Source: Niabella sp. (GTDB lineage: Bacteria > Bacteroidota > Bacteroidia > Chitinophagales > Chitinophagaceae). Taken from it: a stretch of DNA of 64,000 nt. A program made the translations under genes and the position numbers. The notes under the pieces are model-generated. The model did not search any database. It saw only the letters and a list, made by a program, of their open reading frames with translations, and had not been told where the DNA came from. Positions 1 to 8,839 of the stretch are shown piece by piece (within the stretch, counting starts at the first letter, position 1; every line of letters begins with the position of its first letter). The stretch lies in assembly GCF_030150205.1 (NCBI RefSeq), contig NZ_JASLGT010000002.1, positions 1 through 64,000 on the forward strand. The letters run 5' to 3'.

Positions 1-23
1 CTACAGAAGTGCAATAAAAAAGT

Positions 24-51
24 AGAGAGCAATATTAAATAATTGCTCTCT
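24..51. repeat. Perfect 10-bp inverted repeat (hairpin)
   Basis: AGAGAGCAAT at 24-33 and ATTGCTCTCT at 42-51 pair perfectly around an 8-nt AT-rich loop. Read on the minus strand, the hairpin is followed by a run of T (complement of the A-run at about 15-20). That fits an intrinsic terminator, but no minus-strand gene is visible to its right. It may end a gene lying left of the window. Confidence 0.5.
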
Positions 52-155
52 TACACAGGCTGGCATAAAGCCGCCTAAAACACAAAAGTATTAAAAAAAT
101 TAAAACTTCTATTTGGTAATTAACACAGAATCTGATAGCTATCAGGCCCCGGCCC

Positions 156-173
156 TTCAAAATTTCTTCAAAA
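156..173 (+). promoter_or_regulatory. Paired TTCAAAA box before the response regulator
   Basis: TTCAAAA occurs at 156-162 and again at 167-173, an 11-nt period (one helical turn), as expected for a dimer of an OmpR-type regulator. The box ends 8 nt before the -7 element at 182-189, replacing the -33 region, which suggests direct activation. An almost identical box stands before tolC at 2241-2258. Assignment to the adjacent regulator is inference. Confidence 0.6.
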
Positions 174-181
174 CTCCTGCG

Positions 182-189
182 TACTTTTG
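182..189 (+). promoter_or_regulatory. Bacteroidota -7 element of the regulator gene
   Basis: TACTTTTG matches the Bacteroidota -7 consensus TAnnTTTG. The ATG at 196 lies only 6 nt after it, so the transcript is probably leaderless or nearly so. Confidence 0.6.
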
Positions 190-195
190 CGGGGG

Positions 196-870
196 ATGAA
201 AATTTTAATTGTCGAAGATAATAGTGCTTTGTCGGCCAGCGTAAGGGATTACCTGGAGGCAGAGCATTTTATTTGCACCTGTGCGTTTGGGGTAGATGAG
301 GCAAGGGAAAAATTATCCGTATTCACCTACGACTTTATCCTGCTGGATATTATGCTTCCGGATGGCGACGGGCTGGAAGTGCTCCGGTTTATAAAAACGG
401 AGAAGATCGTCAGCCATGTGCTGATCATATCGGCCCGCGATGCACTGGATGATAAAATAAACGGGCTGGAAGGTGGCGCAGATGATTATATTACCAAGCC
501 CTTTCACCTTCCGGAACTGCATGCGCGGTTGCGTGCGATGTACCGCCGGAACAGTCTCCAGGGCAGTCATATTGTTACGGCTAACGAAATAGAACTGAAT
601 ACCAATACCATTGAAGCAAGGGTCAATTCCTTCCTGCTGGATATTACCCCCAAAGAATTTGATCTCCTGCTGTATTTTATCGTGAACAAGGACCGGGTGC
701 TTTCCCGCCAGGCCATCGCTACCCATTTGTGGGGGGATTATACCGATAATCTTGCGAACTTTGATTTTATTTACCAGCACATCAAGAACCTTCGTAAAAA
801 GATTGCGGCGGCGAATGGTAATGATTATATCGAAACCGTATACGGTTTGGGTTACCGTTTTAAACTCTGA
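196..870 (+). CDS. OmpR-family response regulator
   Basis: Two-component response regulator of 224 aa. The N-terminal receiver (about 1-115) has the acidic pair near residues 8-9, phospho-acceptor Asp51 in the DIMLPDGDG stretch and Lys near 100. The C-terminal winged helix (about 125-222) ends with the usual ETVYGLGYRF motif. An in-frame TTG at 187 lies inside the -7 element, so ATG at 196 is preferred. The histidine kinase starts 3 nt after its stop. With the TolC/RND/MFP genes that follow, it most likely controls efflux; the inducer cannot be read from sequence. The paired TTCAAAA box upstream suggests autoregulation. Confidence 0.93.
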   Translation: MKILIVEDNSALSASVRDYLEAEHFICTCAFGVDEAREKLSVFTYDFILLDIMLPDGDGLEVLRFIKTEKIVSHVLIISARDALDDKINGLEGGADDYITKPFHLPELHARLRAMYRRNSLQGSHIVTANEIELNTNTIEARVNSFLLDITPKEFDLLLYFIVNKDRVLSRQAIATHLWGDYTDNLANFDFIYQHIKNLRKKIAAANGNDYIETVYGLGYRFKL

Positions 871-873
871 CAC

Positions 874-2202
874 ATGAAGCTGATCAATAAGATATCCCTT
901 TGGTTCCTTTGCATTATCCTGGTCATTACCCCGGTTACAATGATCATTTCCCGGGCAGGCATCAAACGCAAAATGATCGAGTTTGAGGAGAAGCGCCTGT
1001 TGTCGGTAAATGAGCGGATCTACAGCCTGCTGAAAGAAGGAAAACCGGTTGATGATTTTATCCGGGACCGGGAAATTGAAATTGCTGTTATTAAAGGCCC
1101 GGTTCCCAAAGAAAATCCGCAGGTGGTCCGGCGGGTGGATAATGTAGAAGGCATGAGTGAAAAGGAGCTGGCGCTTTTTGTAACCAGCTACCGGCAGGTG
1201 AATGGCGTTACTTACAAGGTTACTTCGCACAATTATTTTATTAACCCCAGTGAATTTTTCAGCAGCATGTTTATTACCCTGCTGTGGAAAATGTTGCTGT
1301 TGGGCATTGCGGTGCTGATATCTGCGCGGATCCTGTCCCGGATCCTGTTCAAGCCGTTTAAAAACACGATGGAGGCCATCCGGAATTTTAATATACGTCA
1401 GAAACAAAAGCTGCAGCTTGAGCGCTCATCCACCAAAGAATTCAATGAGCTCAATTGTTTTATAGAAACCATGACCAATAAGGCGATGGAGGAATATGCC
1501 ACGGCGCGGGAGTTCAGCGAAAATGCATCACATGAGCTGCAGACACCATTGGCCGTGCTGCGTACAAAAACGGAACTGTTGACCCAAACACCGCTAAACA
1601 GTCAGCAGGCAGACCTGATCGAGCATATGCAGATGGAAATCAGCAAGCTTTCCAATATTACAAAATCGCTGGTATTGCTGGCCCGGATGGAGAACCATGA
1701 GTTCAATACCCGCGAAAAGATACGATTCTGCCGGATCGCGAAAAACGTGATTGAAACCTATGCTTATTGGGCCGATCTAAAAAATATCACGGTTACGCAG
1801 AACACCGACAGCCAGGTGTTTATACAGATACATCCCACGCTGGCCGATATTTTGGTAGCCAACCTGATGCGCAATGCCATCCGGTACAATGAAGAAAACG
1901 GATCGGTTCATGTAGAGCTGACCACAGATTATTTCCGGATCAGCAATACCGGAACTCCGGTAACCATTCCGCATAAGGACCTGTTCCGGCGGTTCAAAAA
2001 AGGCAGTCAAAAAAATGAAGGCGTCGGGCTGGGGCTGGCGATCGTAAAACAGATCTGTGAAGTTTGTAATTTCCGGGTCTCTTATGCTTATGTAGAGAGC
2101 CGGCATATTTTCTGTGTTTACTTTAACGAAAATTATTTATCCGAAATCGATGTAATTCCCTCCAATGCCAGCTTTCAGCGGGTGGTCTTTGCCGAGGCCT
2201 GA
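874..2202 (+). CDS. Sensor histidine kinase (HisKA/HATPase)
   Basis: Membrane sensor kinase of 442 aa, partner of the regulator 3 nt upstream. It has TM1 at about 9-27, a periplasmic sensor region of about 100 residues, TM2 at about 132-155 and a short linker. The HisKA box has phospho-acceptor His220 (ENASHELQTPLA), and the HATPase domain shows the N box (Asn330/Asn334) and a GVGLGLAI G2 box at 383-390. It should autophosphorylate on His220 and pass phosphate to Asp51 of the regulator. The sensor region resembles no ligand fold I can name. The pair resembles metal- or drug-responsive systems that sit beside RND pumps, but the ligand is unknown. Confidence 0.93.
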   Translation: MKLINKISLWFLCIILVITPVTMIISRAGIKRKMIEFEEKRLLSVNERIYSLLKEGKPVDDFIRDREIEIAVIKGPVPKENPQVVRRVDNVEGMSEKELALFVTSYRQVNGVTYKVTSHNYFINPSEFFSSMFITLLWKMLLLGIAVLISARILSRILFKPFKNTMEAIRNFNIRQKQKLQLERSSTKEFNELNCFIETMTNKAMEEYATAREFSENASHELQTPLAVLRTKTELLTQTPLNSQQADLIEHMQMEISKLSNITKSLVLLARMENHEFNTREKIRFCRIAKNVIETYAYWADLKNITVTQNTDSQVFIQIHPTLADILVANLMRNAIRYNEENGSVHVELTTDYFRISNTGTPVTIPHKDLFRRFKKGSQKNEGVGLGLAIVKQICEVCNFRVSYAYVESRHIFCVYFNENYLSEIDVIPSNASFQRVVFAEA

Positions 2203-2240
2203 GCAAGATTTTGTAAGCCGGTGGTCATTTTTATTTCAGC

Positions 2241-2258
2241 TTCAAAATTGCTTCAAAA
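2241..2258 (+). promoter_or_regulatory. Paired TTCAAAA box before tolC
   Basis: TTCAAAA at 2241-2247 and 2252-2258 with an 11-nt period; 17 of 18 bases match the box at 156-173. It ends 8 nt before a degenerate -7 element (TTGATTTG, 2267-2274), the same distance as at the regulator promoter. This strongly suggests one regulator activates both transcripts. Confidence 0.6.
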
Positions 2259-2306
2259 AGATCCAGTTGATTTGCGCATTGTTTCCAATCAAACAGCGCA
2301 ATAACA

Positions 2307-3692
2307 ATGCACAAAAGATCGCTTTTAGTACTGTTTGCAGTGCTTCTTTCCAACATAACAGACGCCCAGTCGCCGCTTTCGCTGAAAGATGCGATCCGGA
2401 TCGCAACGGAAAATTATCCTTCTATAAAGGCAAAGACGGCCTATGCCAAGGCATCCGAACAATTGATTGCAGCCGCCCGTAAAGAGCAGCTGCCTAATGT
2501 GAACCTGGGTGTGCAGCAGGATTATGGTACCATCAACGGAACCAATGGCCCGCTCTATGGTTTTGGTGGTTTGGCCGCCGCTTCGTCCGGACCGGCACTG
2601 ACTGGTCAAAACTGGAATGCGGCTTTTGGAGCATTGTATCTTACCAATGTAAACTGGGAGTTTTTTGCATTTGGAAAATACCGGGAAAAGGTTAAGGTGG
2701 CGCAGCAGGTATGGCAACGCGATACAAAGGACCTGGCGCAGGAATTGTTTGAACATAAAATAAAAGTGGCCGCCGCTTATCTTACCCTGGTAGCCAGCCA
2801 CCAGATTACCCGGTCGTATGAAAAAAACCTAAACCGGGCTGATTCCATCCGCAGGTTTGTAATCGCCCGTGTAAAAAGCGGATTGATCGCCGGCGTGGAT
2901 TCATCATTGGCCAATGCGGAATATTCCAGTGCGCAGATCCTGCTGACCAATGCGGGGGACAGGGAACAGGAACAAAAAAATATACTGGCGCAACTGATCG
3001 GTTCAGAAGACACCAGCTTTACTATTGATACCATATTTGTTTCGAGGATTCCCGGTAGTTATACCGATACCCTGAATCCGGAGCCACAGCACCCGGTACT
3101 GGACTATTACAAAAGCCGGATAGCGGTCAGCGATCAGCAGTCGCATTATATTAAAACGCAATACTATCCCGCATTTTCACTGGTTGGGGTATGGCAATCC
3201 CGGGCATCGGGTTTTGGTAGTGATTATGTGACGGATCAAACCCATTTTTCATCGGATTACTTTAAGGGAATCAACCCGAACCGTTCCAACTACCTCGTTG
3301 GAGTGGGCGTTACCTGGAACATTATTCAGCCGGTACGCTTGTCTAAACAGGTAAACGCGCAGCGGATGATCAGCCAGGCCCTGCAGGAAGAATATAACGC
3401 GGCCGCGTTGCAGCTAAAAACACAATTGCGTACTGCAGACAACAAAATGAACAATGCACTTTCCAATTACAAAGAAGCGCCGGTGCAGGTAAAGGCTGCC
3501 AGTGATGCTTACCACCAGAAATCAGTGCTGTATAAAAACGGGCTCACCAATATGGTGGATGTGATGCAGGCCGGCTACACGTTGATACGGGCGGAAACCG
3601 ACCGGGACATTGCCAATAATAATGTATGGCAGGCGCTTTTACTAAAAGCTGCGGCTTTGGGTGATTTTGAAATATTTGACGGACAGTTATAA
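2307..3692 (+). CDS. TolC-family outer-membrane efflux protein
   Basis: Outer-membrane channel of 461 aa. A signal peptide (about 1-20, ending TDAQ) is followed by two repeats of long amphipathic helices rich in Ala, Gln and Asn, typical of outer-membrane efflux proteins. The C-terminal repeat has the usual YKNGLTNMVDVMQA stretch near 415-430. It should form the exit duct for the RND permease and membrane-fusion lipoprotein that follow on the same strand (gaps 39 and 32 nt). The order TolC-RND-MFP differs from the common MFP-RND-TolC order but occurs in Bacteroidota. Expression probably starts from its own promoter about 30 nt upstream, under the paired TTCAAAA box. Confidence 0.92.
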   Translation: MHKRSLLVLFAVLLSNITDAQSPLSLKDAIRIATENYPSIKAKTAYAKASEQLIAAARKEQLPNVNLGVQQDYGTINGTNGPLYGFGGLAAASSGPALTGQNWNAAFGALYLTNVNWEFFAFGKYREKVKVAQQVWQRDTKDLAQELFEHKIKVAAAYLTLVASHQITRSYEKNLNRADSIRRFVIARVKSGLIAGVDSSLANAEYSSAQILLTNAGDREQEQKNILAQLIGSEDTSFTIDTIFVSRIPGSYTDTLNPEPQHPVLDYYKSRIAVSDQQSHYIKTQYYPAFSLVGVWQSRASGFGSDYVTDQTHFSSDYFKGINPNRSNYLVGVGVTWNIIQPVRLSKQVNAQRMISQALQEEYNAAALQLKTQLRTADNKMNNALSNYKEAPVQVKAASDAYHQKSVLYKNGLTNMVDVMQAGYTLIRAETDRDIANNNVWQALLLKAAALGDFEIFDGQL

Positions 3693-3731
3693 ACCCGAAT
3701 GGATAAGGACCAATAAAAAGCAGGGATCGTT

Positions 3732-6700
3732 ATGAATTTGATACGTTTTGCATTAAGAAAGCCGATTACCATCCTGGTAATGGTGGCAGCGCTTTTCTTT
3801 TTCGGAATTAAGGCCGTAACTACCATAAAGGTAGATATCTTCCCCAAGCTGGATCTGCCGGTGATTTACCTTTCGCATCCGTTTGGAGGCTATACCGCGC
3901 AGCAAATGGAGGCGTATTTTGGAAAACAATACATCAATATCCTGTTGTACGTAAACGGGGTAAAAAGTATTGAGACAAAAAATATCCAGAGCCTTACACT
4001 GATCAAGATCAATTTTTACCCCGGTACCAATATGGCACAGGCTGCGGCGGAGGTCAGCGCCTTCTCTAACCGGATCCAGGCGATCTTCCCCCAGGGTTCT
4101 AACCCGCCGTTTATCATCCGGTTTGATGTGTCTACATTGCCGGTGGGGCAGCTGGTACTGAGCAGTGATAAGCGTAGTAATAATGAATTGCTCGATCTGG
4201 CCAACGTGTATGTGCGCTCTTCGTTTACGTCCATCCCCGGCCTGGTAGGCTCCACACCCTTTGGAGGTAACGTACGTACGGTGGTGATCAAGGCCAACCC
4301 CGAACTGCTGCGGGCGCATAATATGACGGCGGATCAGCTGGTGGCGGCACTCCGGGTCAACAACCTTTCTGCTCCTGCGGGCAACGTGCGCATACATGAT
4401 AAGAACTATGTAACGCCTGCCAATACCACGTTAAAGGAAATAAAAGACTTTGAAAATATTCCGTTGTTTACCGGCACGGGTGCTGCGAATTTGTATTTGC
4501 GCGATGTGGCTACGGTAGAAGATGGAGCAGACGTGAGTACCAGCTATGCGCTGATCAATGGCAAGCGTTCCGTATATGTAGATATTGCCAAAGCTGCGGA
4601 TGCTTCTACCTGGGAGGTGGTGCAGAACCTGAAAAAAGCCCTGCCCAAAATTCAGTCCCAACTGCCGGAAGATGTAAAACTCAGCTACGAGTTCGACCAG
4701 TCTACCTATGTAATGAACTCGGTAAAGAGTTTGTTGAGTGAAGGGGTGATCGGTGCCATATTAACGGGTTTGATGGTCATGCTTTTCCTGGGTGACCTGC
4801 GGGGTGCACTCATTGTAATTCTGACGATACCCACCTCTATTATCACGGGTGTACTCTTCCTGAGCCTGTTCGGGCAAACCATCAATATTATGACCTTGAG
4901 CGGGCTGGCGCTGGCCATCGGGATCCTGGTGGATGAAAGTACCGTAACGATCGAGAATATTCACCAGCACCTGGATATGGGCAAACCCAAGGCCCTCGCC
5001 ATCTGGGATGCGTGTAAGGAGATCGCGTTTCCCAAGCTGCTGATCCTGTTCTGTATCCTCGCCGTGTTTGCACCCGCTTTTACGATGGGCGGTATTCCCG
5101 GTTCTTTATTCCTGCCCCTGGCGTTGGCCATCGGTTTTAGTATGATCGCCTCTTATTTCCTGGCCCAGACATTTGTACCGGTAATGGCTAACTGGATCAT
5201 GAAGATCAAACATAAGAAAGGCAAGGATGGAAAGGAACTGAGTGAACAGGAGGTGTTTGAAAGTGCTGCTATTGCCGAGAACGAAGAAGATACCTGGTCG
5301 CAGAAGGAAATATTACTGCAAAACGCGGATAGTAACCGGGATGGGAACGTGAGCCGGTTTGAAAAATTCCGGATGCGGTACATGCGGTTTATCGACCGGA
5401 TGATGCCTTACAGGAAATGGATCGTATCCTGTTATATCCTGGTGATCGGACTGATGGCTTTATTATTCCTGAATCAGATCGGCAGGGACGTATTGCCGAA
5501 AGTGAATGGTAAACAATTCCAGGTGCGGTTAAGAGAACCGGATGGAACACGTATTGAACGGACGGAGCTCAAAACCCTGGACCTGATCAATGCGGTAAAT
5601 GAGATCGTGGGGAAAAAGAATATATCCATTACATCCTCCTTTGTGGGTGTGCATCCGCAATTGTTTTCCACGGCGCCCATTTTCCTTTGGATGGCCGGAC
5701 CGCATGAAGCCGTGTTACAGGTAGCATTGAACGAAGATTACAAGGTAAACCTGGATGAACTGAAAGATAAGATCCGTAAGCGCGCCCGGGAGATTGCACC
5801 GGAAATGAAACTGTCGTTTGAACCTATTGAGCTGACCGATAAGATCCTGAGCCAGGGCTCGCCTACGCCTGTGGAAGTCCGTTTTTCCGGAAGGGATAAG
5901 AAGCTGAATGAAAAGTACGCCCTGATGATGGTAGAGCGTTTGAAAAAAATATCCTATTTAAGGGACGTGCAGCTGGGGCAATCGATCCGCTACCCGTCGC
6001 TGAATATCAATATCGACAGGCTGCGAGCGGCACAATTGGGTACAGATGTAAATGCCATTTCCCGCTCGCTGATCGCCTCTACCTCGTCTTCCCGTTTAAC
6101 GGAAAAAAATATGTGGGTGGATCCTAAATCGAACCTGCCTTATAGCGTACAGGTGCAGATCCCTGAGAACGAAATGACCAGCCAGAACGCGATCGGTGAA
6201 ATACCGCTTACGGCCAATAATGCACGACCACTGCTGGGGGATGTGGCCACCATTGAACCGGACGTTACTTATGGAGAGGCCGATAACCTGGGTTCCGTGC
6301 CTATGCTGACGGTTACGGCCAATCTTAACAATACAGACCTGGGCGCGGCTGCTAAAGATGTGCAGCAGGCCATCGACGGGCTGGGTAAGCTCCCGCGTGG
6401 TTTGAGCGTGAATCTGATCGGGCTCAGCGAAACGCTTACGGATACGCTGGACAGTTTACAGAGCGGGTTGATCGTTGCCATTGTGGTGATCTTCCTGATG
6501 CTGGCGGCCAATTTCCAGTCGTTCAAGGTTTCGCTGATCGTACTGGCTACTGTTCCGGCGGTATTGTTCGGGTCGATGGCCCTGCTGATGCTCTGCGGTT
6601 CTACGCTGAACCTGCAATCGTATATGGGCATGATCATGTCCGTAGGGGTATCTATTTCCAATGCGGTACTTTTGATCACCAATGCAGAGCAGATCCGGAA

Positions 6701-7010
6701 ACATAACGGAAATGCGGTGAAGTCGGCCCGGGAGGCGGCAGCCCTGCGTATACGTCCCATCCTGATGACGGCATTGGCGATGGTAGTGGGTATGATTCCC
6801 ATGGCATCGGGGCTGGGTGAAGCAGGGGACCAGTCTTCACCGCTGGGACGCGCTGTGATCGGTGGATTGATCGCTTCTACGGTTGCGGCTTTATTTATCC
6901 TGCCGCTGGCTTTTGCCTGGGGACAGGGCAAGGCAAAAACAGCAAGTGTATCCCTGGATCCGGAAGATGCGGAAAGTGTACACTACATACCGAATTTACA
7001 CCACCATTAA
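3732..7010 (+). CDS. RND efflux permease (HAE-like) with EF-hand-type loop
   Basis: Inner-membrane proton-driven efflux permease of 1092 aa with the usual two halves: TM1 at about 11-29, porter loop, TMs 2-6 (about 333-490), second half TM7 at about 562-580, second porter loop and TMs 8-12 (about 910-1062). TM4 carries GILVDEST (Asp401-Glu402) at the proton-relay site. TM10 reads VGVSISNAVLL, lacking the Lys found in AcrB. The cytoplasmic loop between the halves (about 490-560) is long and contains DSNRDGNVSRFE at 533-544, a perfect EF-hand-type loop. The substrate (drug, bile acid or metal) cannot be told from sequence. It lies between tolC and the fusion protein. Confidence 0.95.
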   Translation: MNLIRFALRKPITILVMVAALFFFGIKAVTTIKVDIFPKLDLPVIYLSHPFGGYTAQQMEAYFGKQYINILLYVNGVKSIETKNIQSLTLIKINFYPGTNMAQAAAEVSAFSNRIQAIFPQGSNPPFIIRFDVSTLPVGQLVLSSDKRSNNELLDLANVYVRSSFTSIPGLVGSTPFGGNVRTVVIKANPELLRAHNMTADQLVAALRVNNLSAPAGNVRIHDKNYVTPANTTLKEIKDFENIPLFTGTGAANLYLRDVATVEDGADVSTSYALINGKRSVYVDIAKAADASTWEVVQNLKKALPKIQSQLPEDVKLSYEFDQSTYVMNSVKSLLSEGVIGAILTGLMVMLFLGDLRGALIVILTIPTSIITGVLFLSLFGQTINIMTLSGLALAIGILVDESTVTIENIHQHLDMGKPKALAIWDACKEIAFPKLLILFCILAVFAPAFTMGGIPGSLFLPLALAIGFSMIASYFLAQTFVPVMANWIMKIKHKKGKDGKELSEQEVFESAAIAENEEDTWSQKEILLQNADSNRDGNVSRFEKFRMRYMRFIDRMMPYRKWIVSCYILVIGLMALLFLNQIGRDVLPKVNGKQFQVRLREPDGTRIERTELKTLDLINAVNEIVGKKNISITSSFVGVHPQLFSTAPIFLWMAGPHEAVLQVALNEDYKVNLDELKDKIRKRAREIAPEMKLSFEPIELTDKILSQGSPTPVEVRFSGRDKKLNEKYALMMVERLKKISYLRDVQLGQSIRYPSLNINIDRLRAAQLGTDVNAISRSLIASTSSSRLTEKNMWVDPKSNLPYSVQVQIPENEMTSQNAIGEIPLTANNARPLLGDVATIEPDVTYGEADNLGSVPMLTVTANLNNTDLGAAAKDVQQAIDGLGKLPRGLSVNLIGLSETLTDTLDSLQSGLIVAIVVIFLMLAANFQSFKVSLIVLATVPAVLFGSMALLMLCGSTLNLQSYMGMIMSVGVSISNAVLLITNAEQIRKHNGNAVKSAREAAALRIRPILMTALAMVVGMIPMASGLGEAGDQSSPLGRAVIGGLIASTVAALFILPLAFAWGQGKAKTASVSLDPEDAESVHYIPNLHHH

Positions 7011-7042
7011 ACTGGATTTGTTTATATTAATTATACGGAATT

Positions 7043-8149
7043 ATGATAAAGACCATAAAAATAATACTGGCTGGTGTTGCAACTGCTGCTATGGGTTTGC
7101 AAAGCTGCAGTTCAACCAGTGCGGGTGAAGAAAAGGCCCCGGAAAAACAAGCTGAAGTACAAGCCTTCCTGCTTACGGAAGGGGCGCTGTCGGATACCTT
7201 GTCGATTCCCGGAGAACTGGTTGCCTTTCAGCACGTGGATCTGTTTGCAAAGGTGAGCAGTTTTGTAAAAAAATTGTATGTGGATGTGGGGAGTGAAGTG
7301 CGTGCGGGGCAATTGCTGGCGGTAATGGAAGCTCCGGAACTGAATGCCCAAAGTGAGGGGGCTCAATCACGGATGCAATCGCAGGAAGCGGTTTACCTGG
7401 CCAGCAAGGCTACCTATGACCGGTTGCTGGAAACCAGTAAAACGCCGGGGACCATTTCTCAGAATGACCTGGACGTGGCACGGGCGCGCCAGCAATCCGA
7501 CTATGCCCAGTACCAGGCGGCAAAAGCGGCATTAAAAGAAGTGCACGATAATCGCAATTACCTGGAAATACGGGCGCCTTTCTCCGGGGTTATTACAGCG
7601 CGTAATGTAAGCGCCGGTGCCTATGTAGGGCCGGGGGCCGGATCCGTACCGATGTTTACCCTGCAGGAGCAAAAGAAATTGCGCCTGGTTGTAAATCTTC
7701 CGGAAAGCAATGCCGGTGTGCTGGATCAAAATGGTGCCGTGCGGTTTACGGTAAAATCATTGCCGGGTCAGCAGTTTACAGCAAAAACCTCCCGGGTATC
7801 GGGCGCATTGGATAACCGGCTGCGGGCACAGCATGTAGAAATGGATGTATTGAATGCCGATAAGAAATTATTGCCGGGAATGATACCGGAAGTTCAAATC
7901 CCGTTGCAGGCCGGTAAGGAGGCTTCTTTTGTAATACCCGGTAGTGCCTTGCTGAATTCGAGCCAGGGGATCTATGTGATCAAAGTGGTGAGCGGGAAAA
8001 CCGTTTGGGTTCCGGTACAGACCGGGGTGCAAACGGCCGGAAAAGTTGCTGTATACGGCGATCTGCATACCAATGATACGCTGATCACCCGGGTTACGGA
8101 AGAAGTGCGCAATGGTGCCCCGGTGGATGGTAAAGTTACCTTGCAGTAG
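7043..8149 (+). CDS. RND membrane-fusion (HlyD-type) lipoprotein
   Basis: Periplasmic adaptor of 368 aa that links the RND permease to TolC. A lipoprotein signal ends at Cys22 (GLQSC), so it is probably lipid-anchored. A lipoyl/barrel-sandwich half (about 55-95, with DVGSEVRAGQLLAVME), a helical hairpin of about 100-165, the second lipoyl half (RAPFSGVITARNVSAGAYV) and a beta-barrel region follow in order. Its last codon lies 5 nt from the end of the convergent GreA-like gene, so the efflux operon ends here. No clear terminator hairpin is visible in that gap. Confidence 0.93.
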   Translation: MIKTIKIILAGVATAAMGLQSCSSTSAGEEKAPEKQAEVQAFLLTEGALSDTLSIPGELVAFQHVDLFAKVSSFVKKLYVDVGSEVRAGQLLAVMEAPELNAQSEGAQSRMQSQEAVYLASKATYDRLLETSKTPGTISQNDLDVARARQQSDYAQYQAAKAALKEVHDNRNYLEIRAPFSGVITARNVSAGAYVGPGAGSVPMFTLQEQKKLRLVVNLPESNAGVLDQNGAVRFTVKSLPGQQFTAKTSRVSGALDNRLRAQHVEMDVLNADKKLLPGMIPEVQIPLQAGKEASFVIPGSALLNSSQGIYVIKVVSGKTVWVPVQTGVQTAGKVAVYGDLHTNDTLITRVTEEVRNGAPVDGKVTLQ

Positions 8150-8154
8150 CAGCG

Positions 8155-8595
8155 CTATTGTACGGAGAGGATCAGGTAATCGCATTCACCGAGGTGGATT
8201 TCGTCGCCTTTTCTTTTTCCTTCAAGATTGGCGTATGCCGGGGCATCTGTAGTGATTCCTGCAATCTTTTTACCGTTTACCTCCAAAGGAGGAAGGGCTA
8301 CTCCAACCAGGAAAAAGTATTCCGTCGTTTCCACCAGCGCACCGGGGCCTGCATCCCCGCGCGACAGCTCCCGGTATCTTTTTACGGTTGCAATGGTGCC
8401 GGCCGCCGTTTCTTCCGGTTGCTGCAGCAAATTGTAAATATCCGTGGCCTGGTCCCGCTGGGAAAGCGCATCCAGGTCGGCGGTGGCTTCCGTATCAATA
8501 ACCGCGTTGCTTTCCTGTGTATCGATCTCCTGTTTCACACCCGCCGTGTCCTTTTCAAGTGCCTTTAAAATGGCATCAAGAATCTCTTTTTTCAT
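8155..8595 (-). CDS. Small GreA/GreB C-terminal-like protein
   Basis: Protein of 146 aa. The N-terminal half is charged and helical, with many Asp and Glu, and is probably a coiled coil. The C-terminal part (about 90-146) ends in a strand-rich segment with LEGKRKGDEI, which resembles the FKBP-like C-terminal domain of GreA/GreB elongation factors (GKKVGDEV). If so, it may bind RNA polymerase near the secondary channel. The acidic tip motif of true GreA cannot be confirmed, so activity is uncertain. It stands alone, convergent with the efflux operon, and starts with ATG at 8595. Confidence 0.6.
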   Translation of the reverse strand: MKKEILDAILKALEKDTAGVKQEIDTQESNAVIDTEATADLDALSQRDQATDIYNLLQQPEETAAGTIATVKRYRELSRGDAGPGALVETTEYFFLVGVALPPLEVNGKKIAGITTDAPAYANLEGKRKGDEIHLGECDYLILSVQ

Positions 8596-8839
8596 TGTTT
8601 TCCTGTTTCCTTAAAGTTACGCATATTTATGCGGTTTTGAAAGGGGGCGCATCTGCCGGAATGCGTATCCGGATAGTCGCCTCTTTTGCCGGCTGGCGCG
8701 GTAAATGCCTGCTTTCTCTGATCCTGGTATTTAAATGGCTGATTGAAGATGACGGTACATACCGGGTTTAGGATGTGCCGGAGGACTTTCAGGCCAAACC
8801 GCCCAATTCCGTACCTTCGCGGGAACAAAAAATTATACT

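Noticed and set aside
313..1407. Long minus-strand open frame (364 codons) across the regulator and kinase genes
   Set aside because: It has no family motif, lies antisense to two clear genes, and shows the composition of a reversed coding strand.
6269..6931. Minus-strand open frame of 220 codons inside the RND permease gene
   Set aside because: Rich in Ser, Ala and Arg with no domain pattern, as expected of an antisense shadow of a GC-rich membrane protein.
8517..8828. Overlapping short frames on both strands between the GreA-like gene and the dipeptidase gene
   Set aside because: No homology pattern, signal peptide or start context; the gap of 244 nt is better read as intergenic.
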